Shown here: positions 17,780-26,402 of the stretch, piece after piece | How the letters are laid out: each line of letters opens with the position of its first letter | How positions within the stretch are numbered: position 1 is the first letter of the stretch | Assembly (NCBI GenBank): GCA_963698885.1 | Contig: CAVOSJ010000003.1 | Location: 496,001 to 560,000, forward strand | DNA length: 64,000 bases | Source: JBARKJ01 sp963698885 | GTDB lineage: Bacteria; Nitrospirota; JACRHJ01 | Direction: 5' to 3' | Program-made: the position numbers and the translations under genes | Notes under the pieces: generated by a model | Told to the model about the DNA's origin: nothing | The model's input: only the letters and a program-made list of their open reading frames with translations | Database searches by the model: none

Positions 17780-19131
17780 TATATTACCGGCAACTCAGCG
17801 AGTGCCTGCTTCATCTTGTCCACGTCGAACTCCGTGTCCTTCATTTTTCCGGAGTTGTACTCGTCATAAGCCGCGAGGTCGAAGATGCCGTGGCCTGAGA
17901 GGTTGAAGAAAATCGTCTTCTCCTTCCCCTCTTCACGCGCCTTTATCGCCTCGTCTATCGCGCCTTTTATCGCGTGCGAGGACTCCGGCGCCGGGATTAT
18001 CCCTTCGGTCCTGGCGAAAGTCAACGCCGCCTCGAATATCTCGGTCTGATGGTACGATATGGCGTCTATCAGCCCGTCTTTGTAAAGCTGGCAGATTATC
18101 GGCGAATCCGCATGGTAGCGGAGGCCGCCCGCATGGTCCCCCGGCGGAATGAAATTATGGCCCAGGGTATACATCATCATGAGCGGAGTCATCTGGGCGG
18201 TGTCGCCAAAGTCGTAGCGGAATTCGCCTTTCGTCAAGGTAGGGCAGGACGCGGGCTCCACCGCGACGACGCGAATGTCTTTTCCGTTAATCTTGTCCCG
18301 CATAAACGGGAAGGATACGCCCGAGAGGTTGCTCCCGCCGCCGCATGCGGCGAGTATCACGTCCGGGTAATCGCCCGCCTTCTTGAACTGCTCCTGCGCC
18401 TCCAGGCCGATTATCGTCTGGTGCAGGCAGACGTGGTTCAACACGGAGCCAAGCGCGTAATTCGTGTCGGCGTGAGTCGCGGCGTCCTCTACCGCTTCGC
18501 TTATGGCCAGCCCCAGGCTCCCGGGATTTTCGTGGTCGGCGGCGAGCGCCTGACGTCCGGCGTTCGTGTGGTTGCTGGGAGACGCGAAAACCTTGCCGCC
18601 CCAGGTCTCCATCGCTATCCGCCTGTACGGCTTCTGCTTATAGCTGACCTTCACCATATAGACCGTCACGTCCAGGCCGAAAAACGCGCCCGAGAAGCAC
18701 ATCGCGCTCCCCCACTGCCCCGCCCCGGTCTCGGTTGCAATGCGTTTCATGCCCGCCTGCTTGTTATAATACGCCTGCGGGACGGCGGTGTTCGGCTTAT
18801 GGCTTCCGGTGGGGTTTAACCCCTCGTGTTTATAATAAATTTTCGCGGGGGTCTTGAGCGCCTTTTCCAGCCTGTGGGCGCGGTAAAGAGGGGACGGCCG
18901 CCACAGGGAATAAATCTCCATCACCTCTTCCGGTATATCTATCCAGCGCTCCGTGGAGACTTCCTGCTCGATTAACGGCATGGGAAAAATCGCCGAGAGG
19001 TCGTCGGGCCCAATGGGCTGATGCGTGCCCGGGTGAAGAGGCGGGGCCGGCCTGTTGGGCATGTCCGCCATGATGTTATACCACTTCTTCGGCATCTCCT
19101 TCTCTGTCAGGATAATTTTCGTCTCTTTCAT
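17779..19131 (-). CDS. trpB2: TrpB2-type tryptophan synthase beta-like protein
   Basis: A 450-residue PLP enzyme of the TrpB2 subgroup, longer than TrpB1. PLP lysine in NPTGSHKPNTAVPQA, phosphate loop ACGGGSNLSGVS and ETGAGQWGSAM, where TrpB1 has GQHGVA. TrpB2 proteins lack good contacts for TrpA and are proposed to act alone, perhaps salvaging indole or using phosphoserine. Its place between trpC and trpF, in an operon that also carries TrpB1 and TrpA, suggests a supporting role in tryptophan synthesis (inference). An AGGAG ribosome site precedes the ATG. Confidence 0.93.
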   Translation of the reverse strand: MKETKIILTEKEMPKKWYNIMADMPNRPAPPLHPGTHQPIGPDDLSAIFPMPLIEQEVSTERWIDIPEEVMEIYSLWRPSPLYRAHRLEKALKTPAKIYYKHEGLNPTGSHKPNTAVPQAYYNKQAGMKRIATETGAGQWGSAMCFSGAFFGLDVTVYMVKVSYKQKPYRRIAMETWGGKVFASPSNHTNAGRQALAADHENPGSLGLAISEAVEDAATHADTNYALGSVLNHVCLHQTIIGLEAQEQFKKAGDYPDVILAACGGGSNLSGVSFPFMRDKINGKDIRVVAVEPASCPTLTKGEFRYDFGDTAQMTPLMMMYTLGHNFIPPGDHAGGLRYHADSPIICQLYKDGLIDAISYHQTEIFEAALTFARTEGIIPAPESSHAIKGAIDEAIKAREEGKEKTIFFNLSGHGIFDLAAYDEYNSGKMKDTEFDVDKMKQALAELPVI

Positions 19132-19147
19132 TTATCCTCCGCTATGG

Positions 19148-19936
19148 TTAAAGCGCCGACTTCGGGCCGGTCAGTTCCCGCAACTTTTTGCCGAAATCCG
19201 TCTCTCGCATGAGCGCCTCGCCTATGAGGGCCGCGTCCGCGCCGACCGATTTCAGGAACTTTAAATCGTCCCTTGTGGAAATCCCGGACTCGCTCACAAC
19301 GATCCGGTCCATCGGTATCTCTTCGATCAAGTATTCCGTATTCTTTATGTCCACCTCGAAGCTCTTCAGGTCGCGGTTGTTTATGCCGATTATTTTAAAT
19401 GTCAGGTCCAGTATTTTTCCCAGGTCGTCCTCGTCATGCGCCTCCGCCAAGGCCTCCATCCCGAGCTCTTTACCCAGGAGGTAGAGGTCTTCCATCTGGT
19501 CCCGTTCGAGGATGGAAGCGATGAGCAAAATGGCGTCCGCGCCATTGGCGCGCGCTTCATATACCTGGTATTCGTCGAATATAAAATCTTTACGGAGCAC
19601 CGGGATGCCTATGCTGCCCGATATCCATTTGAGATAGCCGATGTCGCCCTTGAAATATTTTTTTTCAGTTAACACGGACACTGCCCGCGCCCCGTTCTCC
19701 TCATACACGCGGGCGATGGTGACGGGGTCGAAGTCCGGGCGGATGAGGCCCTTTGAAGGCGAGGCTTTCTTTACTTCTGCTATTATCGAAACCGCGTCCG
19801 CATTTATTAATGCGGCGGCGAAATCCATTACGGGACGTCCTTCGGCCAGCATCGCCTTGACTTCACTCAGCGGCAGGCGGCTCTTAATGTCCTTAAGCTC
19901 TTCTATTTTGTCCGCAACTATCCTGTCTAAAATCAC
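19148..19936 (-). CDS. trpC: Indole-3-glycerol phosphate synthase
   Basis: A TIM-barrel enzyme making indole-3-glycerol phosphate. Signature AEVKKASPSKGLIRPDFDP with the catalytic lysines, then LRKDFIFDEYQVYEARANGADA and GINNRDLKSFEVD. The best start is the GTG at 19934-19936, giving the usual VILDRIVADK N-terminus 5 nt after GAGG; a GTG two codons upstream is also possible. Preceded by a structured leader (19961-20041). Confidence 0.95.
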   Translation of the reverse strand: MILDRIVADKIEELKDIKSRLPLSEVKAMLAEGRPVMDFAAALINADAVSIIAEVKKASPSKGLIRPDFDPVTIARVYEENGARAVSVLTEKKYFKGDIGYLKWISGSIGIPVLRKDFIFDEYQVYEARANGADAILLIASILERDQMEDLYLLGKELGMEALAEAHDEDDLGKILDLTFKIIGINNRDLKSFEVDIKNTEYLIEEIPMDRIVVSESGISTRDDLKFLKSVGADAALIGEALMRETDFGKKLRELTGPKSAL

Positions 19937-19960
19937 CTGCACCTCAAAGTGAATTCAACA

Positions 19961-20041
19961 GCCCGTCATGCGGGCGCAGCCTGAGGGACCCGCCGCAAAA
20001 TTTTAAAGCAAATTCAAACTAAGTTCCCAAGGCTGCGCCCG
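19961..20041 (-). promoter_or_regulatory. Competing hairpins between the 40-aa ORF and trpC
   Basis: On the minus strand CGGGCGCAGCCT (20041-20030) pairs perfectly over 12 bp with AGGCTGCGCCCG (19982-19971), with extra GGGA/TCCC pairing inside. The second arm can instead pair with the next CGGGC (19965-19961) as GCCCG-CATGA-CGGGC. This 1:2 versus 2:3 geometry is like an attenuator, but there is no U-run and no Trp-rich leader. The pairing is seen; a role in tuning trpC expression is inferred. Confidence 0.55.
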
Positions 20042-20068
20042 ACTGACAAGTTCTACGCGCAGGGCCTC

Positions 20069-20191
20069 TTATAAACTCGCCAGTATCGCGGAATTAAGGT
20101 CCTGCTTCTTCGTCTCTTCGATGCATCTTAAATCGTCGAGATTTTCCAAGTGCTCCAGTATTGCGGCTTCCTGATTCTTCGTGTTGCTCAT
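20069..20191 (-). CDS. 40-aa small ORF inside the trp operon
   Basis: Begins MSNTKNQEAAILEHLENLDD and ends NSAILASL. It has one of the best ribosome sites in the window (AAGGAGGG, 7 nt, ATG) and lies between trpD and trpC in the operon direction. It is hydrophilic, charged and probably helical. It contains no tryptophan, so it is not a classical trp leader peptide. No family recognised. The strong Shine-Dalgarno and placement support translation; a purely structural role cannot be excluded. Confidence 0.6.
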   Translation of the reverse strand: MSNTKNQEAAILEHLENLDDLRCIEETKKQDLNSAILASL

Positions 20192-20229
20192 AGAATTACC
20201 CTCCTTCTTTTTTACCCATTACTACTCGT

Positions 20230-20250
20230 GCCTGACAAACTGCGTCAGGC
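20230..20250. repeat. Hairpin GCCTGAC/GTCAGGC just after trpD
   Basis: Perfect 7-bp arms (20230-20236 and 20244-20250) around a 7-nt loop, between the trpD stop and the 40-aa ORF. No U-run follows on the minus strand, so it is more likely an mRNA-stability or processing element than a terminator. Confidence 0.5.
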
Positions 20251-20261
20251 TTCCCCGCCAC

Positions 20262-21308
20262 TCACACGAACTCAATCAAAGTCTGTAATTTATTCAGCGC
20301 CGCCCCGGAATCTATCGACTCGGAGGCTTTCGTTATTCCTTCGGCAAGCGACGATGCGGCGCCGCCGACATAAATCGCCGCGCCTGCGTTTAAAAGGACG
20401 ATATCGCGCCTCGGCCCTTTTTCGCCTTTTAAGACCGAAACCGTAATCGCCGCGTTACTCGCCGCGTCTCCGCCCAGTATGCCTTCGGCTGAAGAAAGTT
20501 CAATCCCATAATCGCGCGGGTCGAGGATGAACGTATGCACGCCCGCGTCCTTCACCTCGGAGACCCTGCTCTCGCGCGTGACGGTAATCTCGTCCAGCCC
20601 GTCCATCCCGTGCACCACCATCGCCCGCTTCGTGCCCAGGTTCAAGAGAACGTGCGCGAGCTTTTCCGTCAGGTCGGCCTCATAGACCCCCATCACCTGG
20701 GCGTTCGCGCCCGCCGGGTTGGAGAGAGGGCCCAGGAGGTTGAACATGGTCCTGATGCCTATCTCGCGCCGGGGGATGAGGGCGTATTTCATCGCCGAGT
20801 GCAGAAGCGGCGCGTAGAGAAAGCCTATGCCGATTTCATCCACGCACCTGCCGACTTCTTCCGGCGAAAGTTCGAGGTTCACGCCAAGCTCGCCTAAGAC
20901 ATCCGCGCTGCCGCAGCACGACGATACCGCGCGGTTCCCGTGCTTCGCCACCTTTATCCCCGCGCCCGCCGCGACAAAAGCGCAGGTGGTGGATATATTG
21001 AACGTGCCGGTAGAGTCCCCGCCGGTGCCGCAGGTGTCGAGGATGGTTTCCTCGTCCAGGTTGATATCGTCGCAGTCGATGGATAAGGGGCGGGATTTAA
21101 GAGGTATCCGGGTGGCCTTCCTGCGCATTACGCGGGCCGCGCCGGTTATCTCGTCAATGGTCTCGCCTTTCATCCTGAGCGCGGTGATGAACGAGGCAAT
21201 CAGCACATGAGATGCTTCGCCGTCCATTATCTCGCGCATCGCCGTCTCCATCTCCTCCTGGGAGAGGTTCCGGCGCTCGACGACTTTTAATATGGCTTCT
21301 TTTATCAC
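20262..21308 (-). CDS. trpD: Anthranilate phosphoribosyltransferase
   Basis: Transfers the phosphoribosyl group to anthranilate. PRPP-binding signature DTCGTGGDSTGTFNISTTCA, a second loop KHGNRAVSSCCGSADVLGELG and the conserved LGPLSNPAGANAQVMGVY region. 348 residues, normal. Overlaps the trpG stop by 4 nt. It is separate from trpG rather than fused. Confidence 0.96.
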   Translation of the reverse strand: MIKEAILKVVERRNLSQEEMETAMREIMDGEASHVLIASFITALRMKGETIDEITGAARVMRRKATRIPLKSRPLSIDCDDINLDEETILDTCGTGGDSTGTFNISTTCAFVAAGAGIKVAKHGNRAVSSCCGSADVLGELGVNLELSPEEVGRCVDEIGIGFLYAPLLHSAMKYALIPRREIGIRTMFNLLGPLSNPAGANAQVMGVYEADLTEKLAHVLLNLGTKRAMVVHGMDGLDEITVTRESRVSEVKDAGVHTFILDPRDYGIELSSAEGILGGDAASNAAITVSVLKGEKGPRRDIVLLNAGAAIYVGGAASSLAEGITKASESIDSGAALNKLQTLIEFV

Positions 21309-21880
21309 TTGGCCCTCATCAATCTCAGAAAGTTTCTGAGTATGTCCTTGCCCGGGCGGGTCAGGATGGATTCCGGGTGGAACTGGACGCCCTCAACAAA
21401 ATATTCCTTATGCCGAAGCGCCATTATCTCGCCCTGCTCCGTCTCAGCCGATACCTCCAGGCAATCAGGCAGAGTCTCGCGCTTTACAATCAGGGAGTGG
21501 TAGCGCGTGGCCTCGAAAGGGTTTTCGATGTCTTTGAATATCGTCCTGCCGTCATGGCGTACCATGGACGTCTTGCCGTGCATGAGCCTGGCTGCCCGGA
21601 CGACGTCTCCGCCGAACGCCTCGCCTATGGACTGATGCCCCAGGCATACGCCCAGGATGGGTATCTTCCCCGCGAAACGCTTTATGGTGTCCACCGAGAT
21701 GCCCGCCTCTTTCGGGGTGCACGGGCCGGGTGATATGACGATGCCTTCCGGCTGAAGGTCCGCTATCTCGTCCAGCGTTATCTTGTCGTTCCTGAAGACC
21801 TTCAGCTCCTCGCCCAGTTCCCCGAAATATTGGACGAGGTTATACGTGAAGGAGTCGTAGTTGTCGATCATCAAAAGCAT
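21305..21880 (-). CDS. trpG: Anthranilate synthase component II (glutamine amidotransferase)
   Basis: A 191-residue class I amidotransferase supplying ammonia to TrpE. Nucleophile Cys in ILGVCLGHQSIGEAFGG and the His-Glu pair in GVQFHPESILT. N-terminal MLLMIDNYDSFTYNLVQYFG is typical. It may also serve folate synthesis (PabA), but its position between trpE and trpD favours TrpG. Confidence 0.95.
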   Translation of the reverse strand: MLLMIDNYDSFTYNLVQYFGELGEELKVFRNDKITLDEIADLQPEGIVISPGPCTPKEAGISVDTIKRFAGKIPILGVCLGHQSIGEAFGGDVVRAARLMHGKTSMVRHDGRTIFKDIENPFEATRYHSLIVKRETLPDCLEVSAETEQGEIMALRHKEYFVEGVQFHPESILTRPGKDILRNFLRLMRAK

Positions 21881-21928
21881 ATGTTACCCCTTATTCGCCG
21901 CCTCACAGACTCTCTACCGGACAGCGCC

Positions 21929-23401
21929 CTATAGCCCCTTCTCCGCCATTTCGAGCGCCTTCATCATTGCGGCGGCCTTATTCACCGTCTCGATATATTC
22001 CGTCTCCGGCACGGAGTCCGCGACCAGCCCCGCCCCCGCCTGCACATAGACCTTGCCGTCTTTGAAGAGGAGCGTCCTTATCGTTATGCAGGTGTCCATG
22101 TTGCCTGTGAAGCTGAAATACCCGACCGCGCCCGCGTAAGGGCCGCGCCTGGTCGGCTCCAGCTCGTCTATTATCTGCATGGCGCGTATCTTGGGCGCGC
22201 CGGATACCGTGCCCGCCGGGAAGCACGCCTTCATGACGTCATATGCGTCCTGGCTATCACTCAGCTCGCCCCGGACGTTTGAGACTATGTGCATGACATG
22301 AGAATATTTCTCTATGACCATCAGTTCGTTCACGGCGACCTTACCCGGCTTCGATACCCTACCCACGTCGTTTCGGCCCAGGTCGACCAGCATTATGTGC
22401 TCGGCGCACTCCTTGGGGTCGGCCAGGAGTTCCTTAGTCAGCGCCTCGTCTTCTTCCTCGGTGGCCCCTCTTTTTCTGGTCCCCGCGATAGGCCGAAGGT
22501 CTATCCGCGAGCCTTCCACCCGGACCATCACTTCGGGCGAGGAGCCGGACAGGACGAAGTCCCCGCAGTTCAGGTAGAACATATAAGGCGACGGGTTTAT
22601 CACCCGGAGCGCCCTGTACACGTCGAACGGGTCGATTGTCGCCTTCTCCTCGAACCTCTGGGAGAGCACGACCTGAAAGATGTCGCCCGCCTTGATATAT
22701 TCCTTCGCGGCCCTTACGGCATTTTCGAAATTCTTTTTTGTAAAGCTGGATTTAAGTTTTCCGGTAATCTTCGCCCTGGGCTTTTTACGCTTCGGCTGCT
22801 TCCCCTTCAGGGTTTCCACCAGGGCGTCGATTTTAATTTTCGCCTCTTCGTACGCCGCTTCCGGGCCCGCCTCCCCGACGTGCGCGTTCGCCACTACCTT
22901 TATCTTCTGCGCGACATTGTCGAATATCAGCAGGGTGTCCGTCAGCATGAAGAAGAGGTCCGGGCAGTCCACTCCCGGTTTTTCTCTTGTCCCGATATTC
23001 TCCAGGAAGCTAACTACGTCATAGCCCGCGTACCCGACCGCGCCGCCGAAAAAGCGCGGCAGGCCAGGGACCGGGACCGGGCGGTACTGTGCCATCGTCT
23101 CCTTCAGGAATTCTACCGGGTCAGCCGTGAGTTCTCTTTCTTCCGTAGACCCTTTTGTTTCTATGAACCCCTTATTGCCGGAGGTGCGGACTATAACGGA
23201 CGGGTCTGCCCCGAGGAAGGAATATCTTGCCCATTTTTCGCCTCCCTCGACGCTCTCCAAGAGGAACGAATACCGGCCTGAATCTATTTTAAGGAAGGCG
23301 GAGACGGGCGTAAGCATGTCCGCGAGCATTTCGCGATATACGGGGACGAGGTTTCCCTGCCCGGCCTTTTTCTTGAATTCCTTGATATCCGGATAATACA
23401 T
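21929..23401 (-). CDS. trpE: Anthranilate synthase component I
   Basis: Makes anthranilate from chorismate. Chorismate-binding motifs PIAGTRKRGATEEED, ELLADPKECAEHIMLVDLGR and FPAGTVSGAPKIRAMQIIDE are intact. The start was set at MYYPDIKEFKKKAG (ATG at 23399-23401), giving about 490 residues; a longer in-frame extension to 23521 lacks family similarity. First gene of the trp operon, transcribed away from the HAMP/cytochrome genes. No Trp-codon leader peptide was found upstream. Confidence 0.95.
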   Translation of the reverse strand: MYYPDIKEFKKKAGQGNLVPVYREMLADMLTPVSAFLKIDSGRYSFLLESVEGGEKWARYSFLGADPSVIVRTSGNKGFIETKGSTEERELTADPVEFLKETMAQYRPVPVPGLPRFFGGAVGYAGYDVVSFLENIGTREKPGVDCPDLFFMLTDTLLIFDNVAQKIKVVANAHVGEAGPEAAYEEAKIKIDALVETLKGKQPKRKKPRAKITGKLKSSFTKKNFENAVRAAKEYIKAGDIFQVVLSQRFEEKATIDPFDVYRALRVINPSPYMFYLNCGDFVLSGSSPEVMVRVEGSRIDLRPIAGTRKRGATEEEDEALTKELLADPKECAEHIMLVDLGRNDVGRVSKPGKVAVNELMVIEKYSHVMHIVSNVRGELSDSQDAYDVMKACFPAGTVSGAPKIRAMQIIDELEPTRRGPYAGAVGYFSFTGNMDTCITIRTLLFKDGKVYVQAGAGLVADSVPETEYIETVNKAAAMMKALEMAEKGL

Positions 23402-23560
23402 AGGCTTGACAAATAAAGGTTGCGTTGTTTTAATTAAGTATAACTTTTTTATTTTGACCGGATGCTTTTCCGGGCCTCTCCCGGGCACTGGAAACTTAGC
23501 ACGTCCGGGTTTAAGTGTCAAGGACTTAAAGCTTTTTACCCAGGCAAGGGAGGGACGGAG

Positions 23561-24142
23561 ATGAGAAGATATTTTATCGGGAAAAGCTTTCAGTCAAAGT
23601 TAATCATGAAAGCCTTCCTCCTCACCGTGGCTTCCGAAATCCTCTTCTGCGCCGCTGTCTATTTTGTTCTAAGGAAAGATATTCAAGGCGGATTCCCCGC
23701 CGCCCTTCAAACCGTCAGGTCTTTCCGGTTCAGCGTGCCATCCGCAATCGGTCTGTCCGAGACCGCCGTTTTGCCGCTTCTCGCGCTTGGTATCGCGGTT
23801 ATAGGCCTCCTGATGTCGCATAAGCTGGCCGGCCCCCTCTGGAAGGTAGAGAAGACGGCGCGCATGGTAGCGGAGGGCAACCTCTCGCATAACCTTACCC
23901 TGAGGGACAACGACGAGGTCCAGGAGTTCGCCCGGCAGGTGAACGGCATGGTGAAGGGACTCAGGCAGAAGGTATGCAGAATAGAGGTGGCATACCTGCA
24001 GCTGGATAGCTGCGCCCGGAGGCTGCGGGATAAATCGCCCCTTGGCATGTCGGCGACAGAGCGTGCGGAGACCCTGCGTGAGATACATCTTGCCGCTGGC
24101 GAACTCGTCGAGAGATTAGATGCCATAAAGACGTCAAACTGA
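23561..24142 (+). CDS. Membrane HAMP-domain protein A (no output domain)
   Basis: 193 residues starting MRRYFIGKSFQSKLIMKAFL, with GGGACGGAG ahead of the ATG. Two membrane helices (about 15-35 and 62-85) are followed by a HAMP domain (SHKLAGPLWKVEKTARMVAEG to EVQEFARQVNGM) and a short helical tail. There is no kinase, cyclase or chemotaxis signalling domain. Its N-terminus is clearly related to the protein at 25045 (both have a YFIxKxFQS motif). Next to a seven-haem cytochrome, so it may be a transmembrane partner or redox sensor for it (inference). Confidence 0.8.
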   Translation: MRRYFIGKSFQSKLIMKAFLLTVASEILFCAAVYFVLRKDIQGGFPAALQTVRSFRFSVPSAIGLSETAVLPLLALGIAVIGLLMSHKLAGPLWKVEKTARMVAEGNLSHNLTLRDNDEVQEFARQVNGMVKGLRQKVCRIEVAYLQLDSCARRLRDKSPLGMSATERAETLREIHLAAGELVERLDAIKTSN

Positions 24143-24155
24143 CGGGGACAATAGA

Positions 24156-25055
24156 ATGCGCCGCATCTTCATAATCGCACTTTTAACGACGGCCGTCGCC
24201 GCCGCCGCTTTCGCTGTCGAATTCGATAGCAGGTCGAACCCGCACGAGTTCGCCCGGACGGACTGCTTCTACTGCCACGTTACCCTCCCGCCCAAGGGGA
24301 CGCCAGGCGAGGGACCGCTCCGTTTCACGGACACTATCTCTAATATGTGCGCGCGCTGCCACGACATGTCCAAAAGCATATCCCACCAGGTGAACATGAG
24401 GCCGTCGGACCGGGTGAACATACCCAGGGATATGCCGCTGGACGCGGACGGAAAGATGACCTGCGCGACCTGCCACGACATCCACAGGGCATACGTCAAT
24501 CCCCTCACCGGCCAGAAGACATATTTCCTCCGCCGCGACGTCATCGGCAAGAACTTCTGCTTATCCTGCCATAATACGGAAGAAGGGATAAGGCAGATAC
24601 AGCTGGCGTCGATAGGGCCGGACGCGAACACGACGGCCCTTACAGACTCGCACAGGACGGTGATGGAAAAGGGCCACGGGTTCGCCCGTTTCAAGGTTTC
24701 GGACAAGAGCGAAGACCTGGACCCGCTCTCGCTTGCCTGCCTGGACTGTCACGGCGGCGCATCCCCGAAGACGACCCTGGGTGAAGGCGTCTGGCCCCAT
24801 TCGACTTCCTGCATCGGCCTCTCTCACCCGATAGGCGTCGATTACTCGTTGGCGACAATGGGGAACGCCGGTTACGTCCCGGAAGAGAAACTGGATAAGA
24901 GGCTCCGTCTTTTTGACGGGAAAATCGGCTGCTGCACCTGCCACGACCCTTATGCGGCTGAAGGGAAGACGCTGGTAATAGGTGCCCGCGGGAGCTTCCA
25001 GGGCCTCTGCCTCGCCTGCCATAAGGAGTTAAGGAGTGAACCAAATGCAAAATAA
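24156..25055 (+). CDS. Periplasmic seven-haem c-type cytochrome
   Basis: 299 residues with a signal peptide (MRRIFIIALLTTAVAAAAFA) and seven CXXCH haem-attachment sites: CFYCH, CARCH, CATCH, CLSCH, CLDCH, CCTCH and CLACH. A further CIGLSH at about residue 223 is not a standard haem site. Many other histidines could be distal haem ligands. The spacing resembles doubled-CXXCH/NapC-like multihaem proteins acting in periplasmic electron transfer. Lies 13 nt after HAMP protein A and overlaps the start of HAMP protein B, so all three form one operon. Confidence 0.92.
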   Translation: MRRIFIIALLTTAVAAAAFAVEFDSRSNPHEFARTDCFYCHVTLPPKGTPGEGPLRFTDTISNMCARCHDMSKSISHQVNMRPSDRVNIPRDMPLDADGKMTCATCHDIHRAYVNPLTGQKTYFLRRDVIGKNFCLSCHNTEEGIRQIQLASIGPDANTTALTDSHRTVMEKGHGFARFKVSDKSEDLDPLSLACLDCHGGASPKTTLGEGVWPHSTSCIGLSHPIGVDYSLATMGNAGYVPEEKLDKRLRLFDGKIGCCTCHDPYAAEGKTLVIGARGSFQGLCLACHKELRSEPNAK

Positions 25056-25626
25056 TGACTGGAGGAGACGGAACTATTTCATCAAAAAGGGATTTCAGTC
25101 GCGGTTCGTGGCCAGGTTTTTGATAGTTGCCGTAGCGGGGTTCGCGGCGGCGGGATACCTGGTTTACCGCTCCGTGGAAAGGAGCGCGGAAGAAGTATTC
25201 TACAGCAACCACTTCCGGCTCACAAGCACATCGGATATGGTAATCCCCGCCCTCTTGAAGGTAAATTTATTAGCAGTCCTGCTGATTGTCGCGGCGGTTT
25301 CAATAGTGGTGCTGGTGGTATCCCACAGGCTTGCGGGACCGATATTCCGGCTTGGGAAGGCGGCGGAGCGAATAGGCAGGGGCGACCTGACGGGTAGTTT
25401 TGAGCTACGGGCCAAGGACGAGATAAAAAGTCTCTCCGACTCGTTTAAAGAGATGAACGGCAGCCTGCGCGTGCAGTTCGCGGACATGAAGCGTGAAGCC
25501 TCCGCAATTGAGTCATACTCGAAAAAGATGCTCGAAAGAGACTGCATAACCAGGGAGGAGTCGGAGGATTTCTACCGGCTCTCGTGTGTTTTCGGAAAAA
25601 GACTTGAGAAATTCGTAGTCAGATAG
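25045..25626 (+). CDS. Membrane HAMP-domain protein B (no output domain)
   Basis: About 193 residues, starting at the ATG 8 nt after AAGGAG (a GTG at 25036 is an alternative). N-terminal RRRNYFIKKGFQSRFVARF, two membrane helices (about 20-40 and 68-90), then a HAMP domain (SHRLAGPIFRLGKAAERIGRG to EIKSLSDSFKEMNGS) and a coiled tail. It is a paralogue of the protein at 23561, with the same layout and N-terminal motif. It begins inside the cytochrome gene's last codons, so the two are translationally coupled. Confidence 0.8.
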   Translation: MQNNDWRRRNYFIKKGFQSRFVARFLIVAVAGFAAAGYLVYRSVERSAEEVFYSNHFRLTSTSDMVIPALLKVNLLAVLLIVAAVSIVVLVVSHRLAGPIFRLGKAAERIGRGDLTGSFELRAKDEIKSLSDSFKEMNGSLRVQFADMKREASAIESYSKKMLERDCITREESEDFYRLSCVFGKRLEKFVVR

Positions 25627-25675
25627 GTTAGAATAAAGAAGTGTAAACTTTTTAGCATTAAGAGCGTCTATTAGA

Positions 25676-26389
25676 ATGACTATGAGAACTAAGTATTACC
25701 TCTTCTTTGCGCTGGTCTTGGCTGTCCTGGTTCCGACCCTTGCTTTTTCAGGCTCGGCGGATCCTGATTTCGGCGCCCTCACCGCCAAAGAAGGGAAAGC
25801 AAAGGAACTTTTTAAAGACCCCACCCTTTACAGGGAAGCGGATCTTAAAGCCCTGCCTACCACCTCGCCCGATTTCGAGTTCCTGCTGGACAGGCCCCGC
25901 ACCTCCGTCGCCCTTGCCGGGAAAATGCATAAATCGCTCGACAAATATGTGATAACGAAGACCGGCCCCGAGGTCTATCACATCGACGACACCAAACAAC
26001 TGGTAGGCGACATGGAGCTTATCAACTCCACCCCCGGCAGGAGGCTGTACTACATCGACGGCTACTGGAAGATAATCCTGGGCGTAATACTGAAGGGAAG
26101 GATCGCCCTTCTGGTGGAGTACCATGAGACTGGCCCCGGAAAGCTCGATGCAAAGGCCAAAGGCTACATGATGGTTGATAACTCGGCTGCCGGCGTTGCT
26201 TTAAAACTCCTGGTAAAGCTGTTCCCCGCAAAGGTGGATGCGCGGATCGCGCGGTTTGCGACGGCGGTGCAAAAGGTCGTCGAGGGCGTGCATGACGACC
26301 CTGCGGGGACTCTTAAGAGGCTGGAGAACGCGAAGAACGTCCCGCCTGCGGAGGCGCGCGAGTTCAGGGACAGGTTTATTAAAGATTAG
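25676..26389 (+). CDS. Exported protein of unknown function
   Basis: 237 residues with a clear signal peptide ending near LVPTLAFSGSA. The mature part contains VYHIDDTKQLVGDMELINST and RRLYYIDGYWKIILGVILKG, and a basic C-terminal half. No recognised domain and no cysteine motifs. Lies 49 nt after HAMP protein B on the same strand, so it may belong to the cytochrome operon; the strong terminator at 26444 follows it. The leucine-rich stretch at 140-150 could be a weak membrane-associated helix. Confidence 0.65.
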   Translation: MTMRTKYYLFFALVLAVLVPTLAFSGSADPDFGALTAKEGKAKELFKDPTLYREADLKALPTTSPDFEFLLDRPRTSVALAGKMHKSLDKYVITKTGPEVYHIDDTKQLVGDMELINSTPGRRLYYIDGYWKIILGVILKGRIALLVEYHETGPGKLDAKAKGYMMVDNSAAGVALKLLVKLFPAKVDARIARFATAVQKVVEGVHDDPAGTLKRLENAKNVPPAEAREFRDRFIKD

Positions 26390-26402
26390 TATATAATTAG
26401 TC

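Noticed and set aside
19937..20261. Tryptophan leader peptide
   Set aside because: The 40-residue ORF here has no Trp codons and lies in mid-operon.
23402..23521. Longer N-terminus for TrpE
   Set aside because: The extension lacks similarity to the family; MYYPDIKEF is the usual start.
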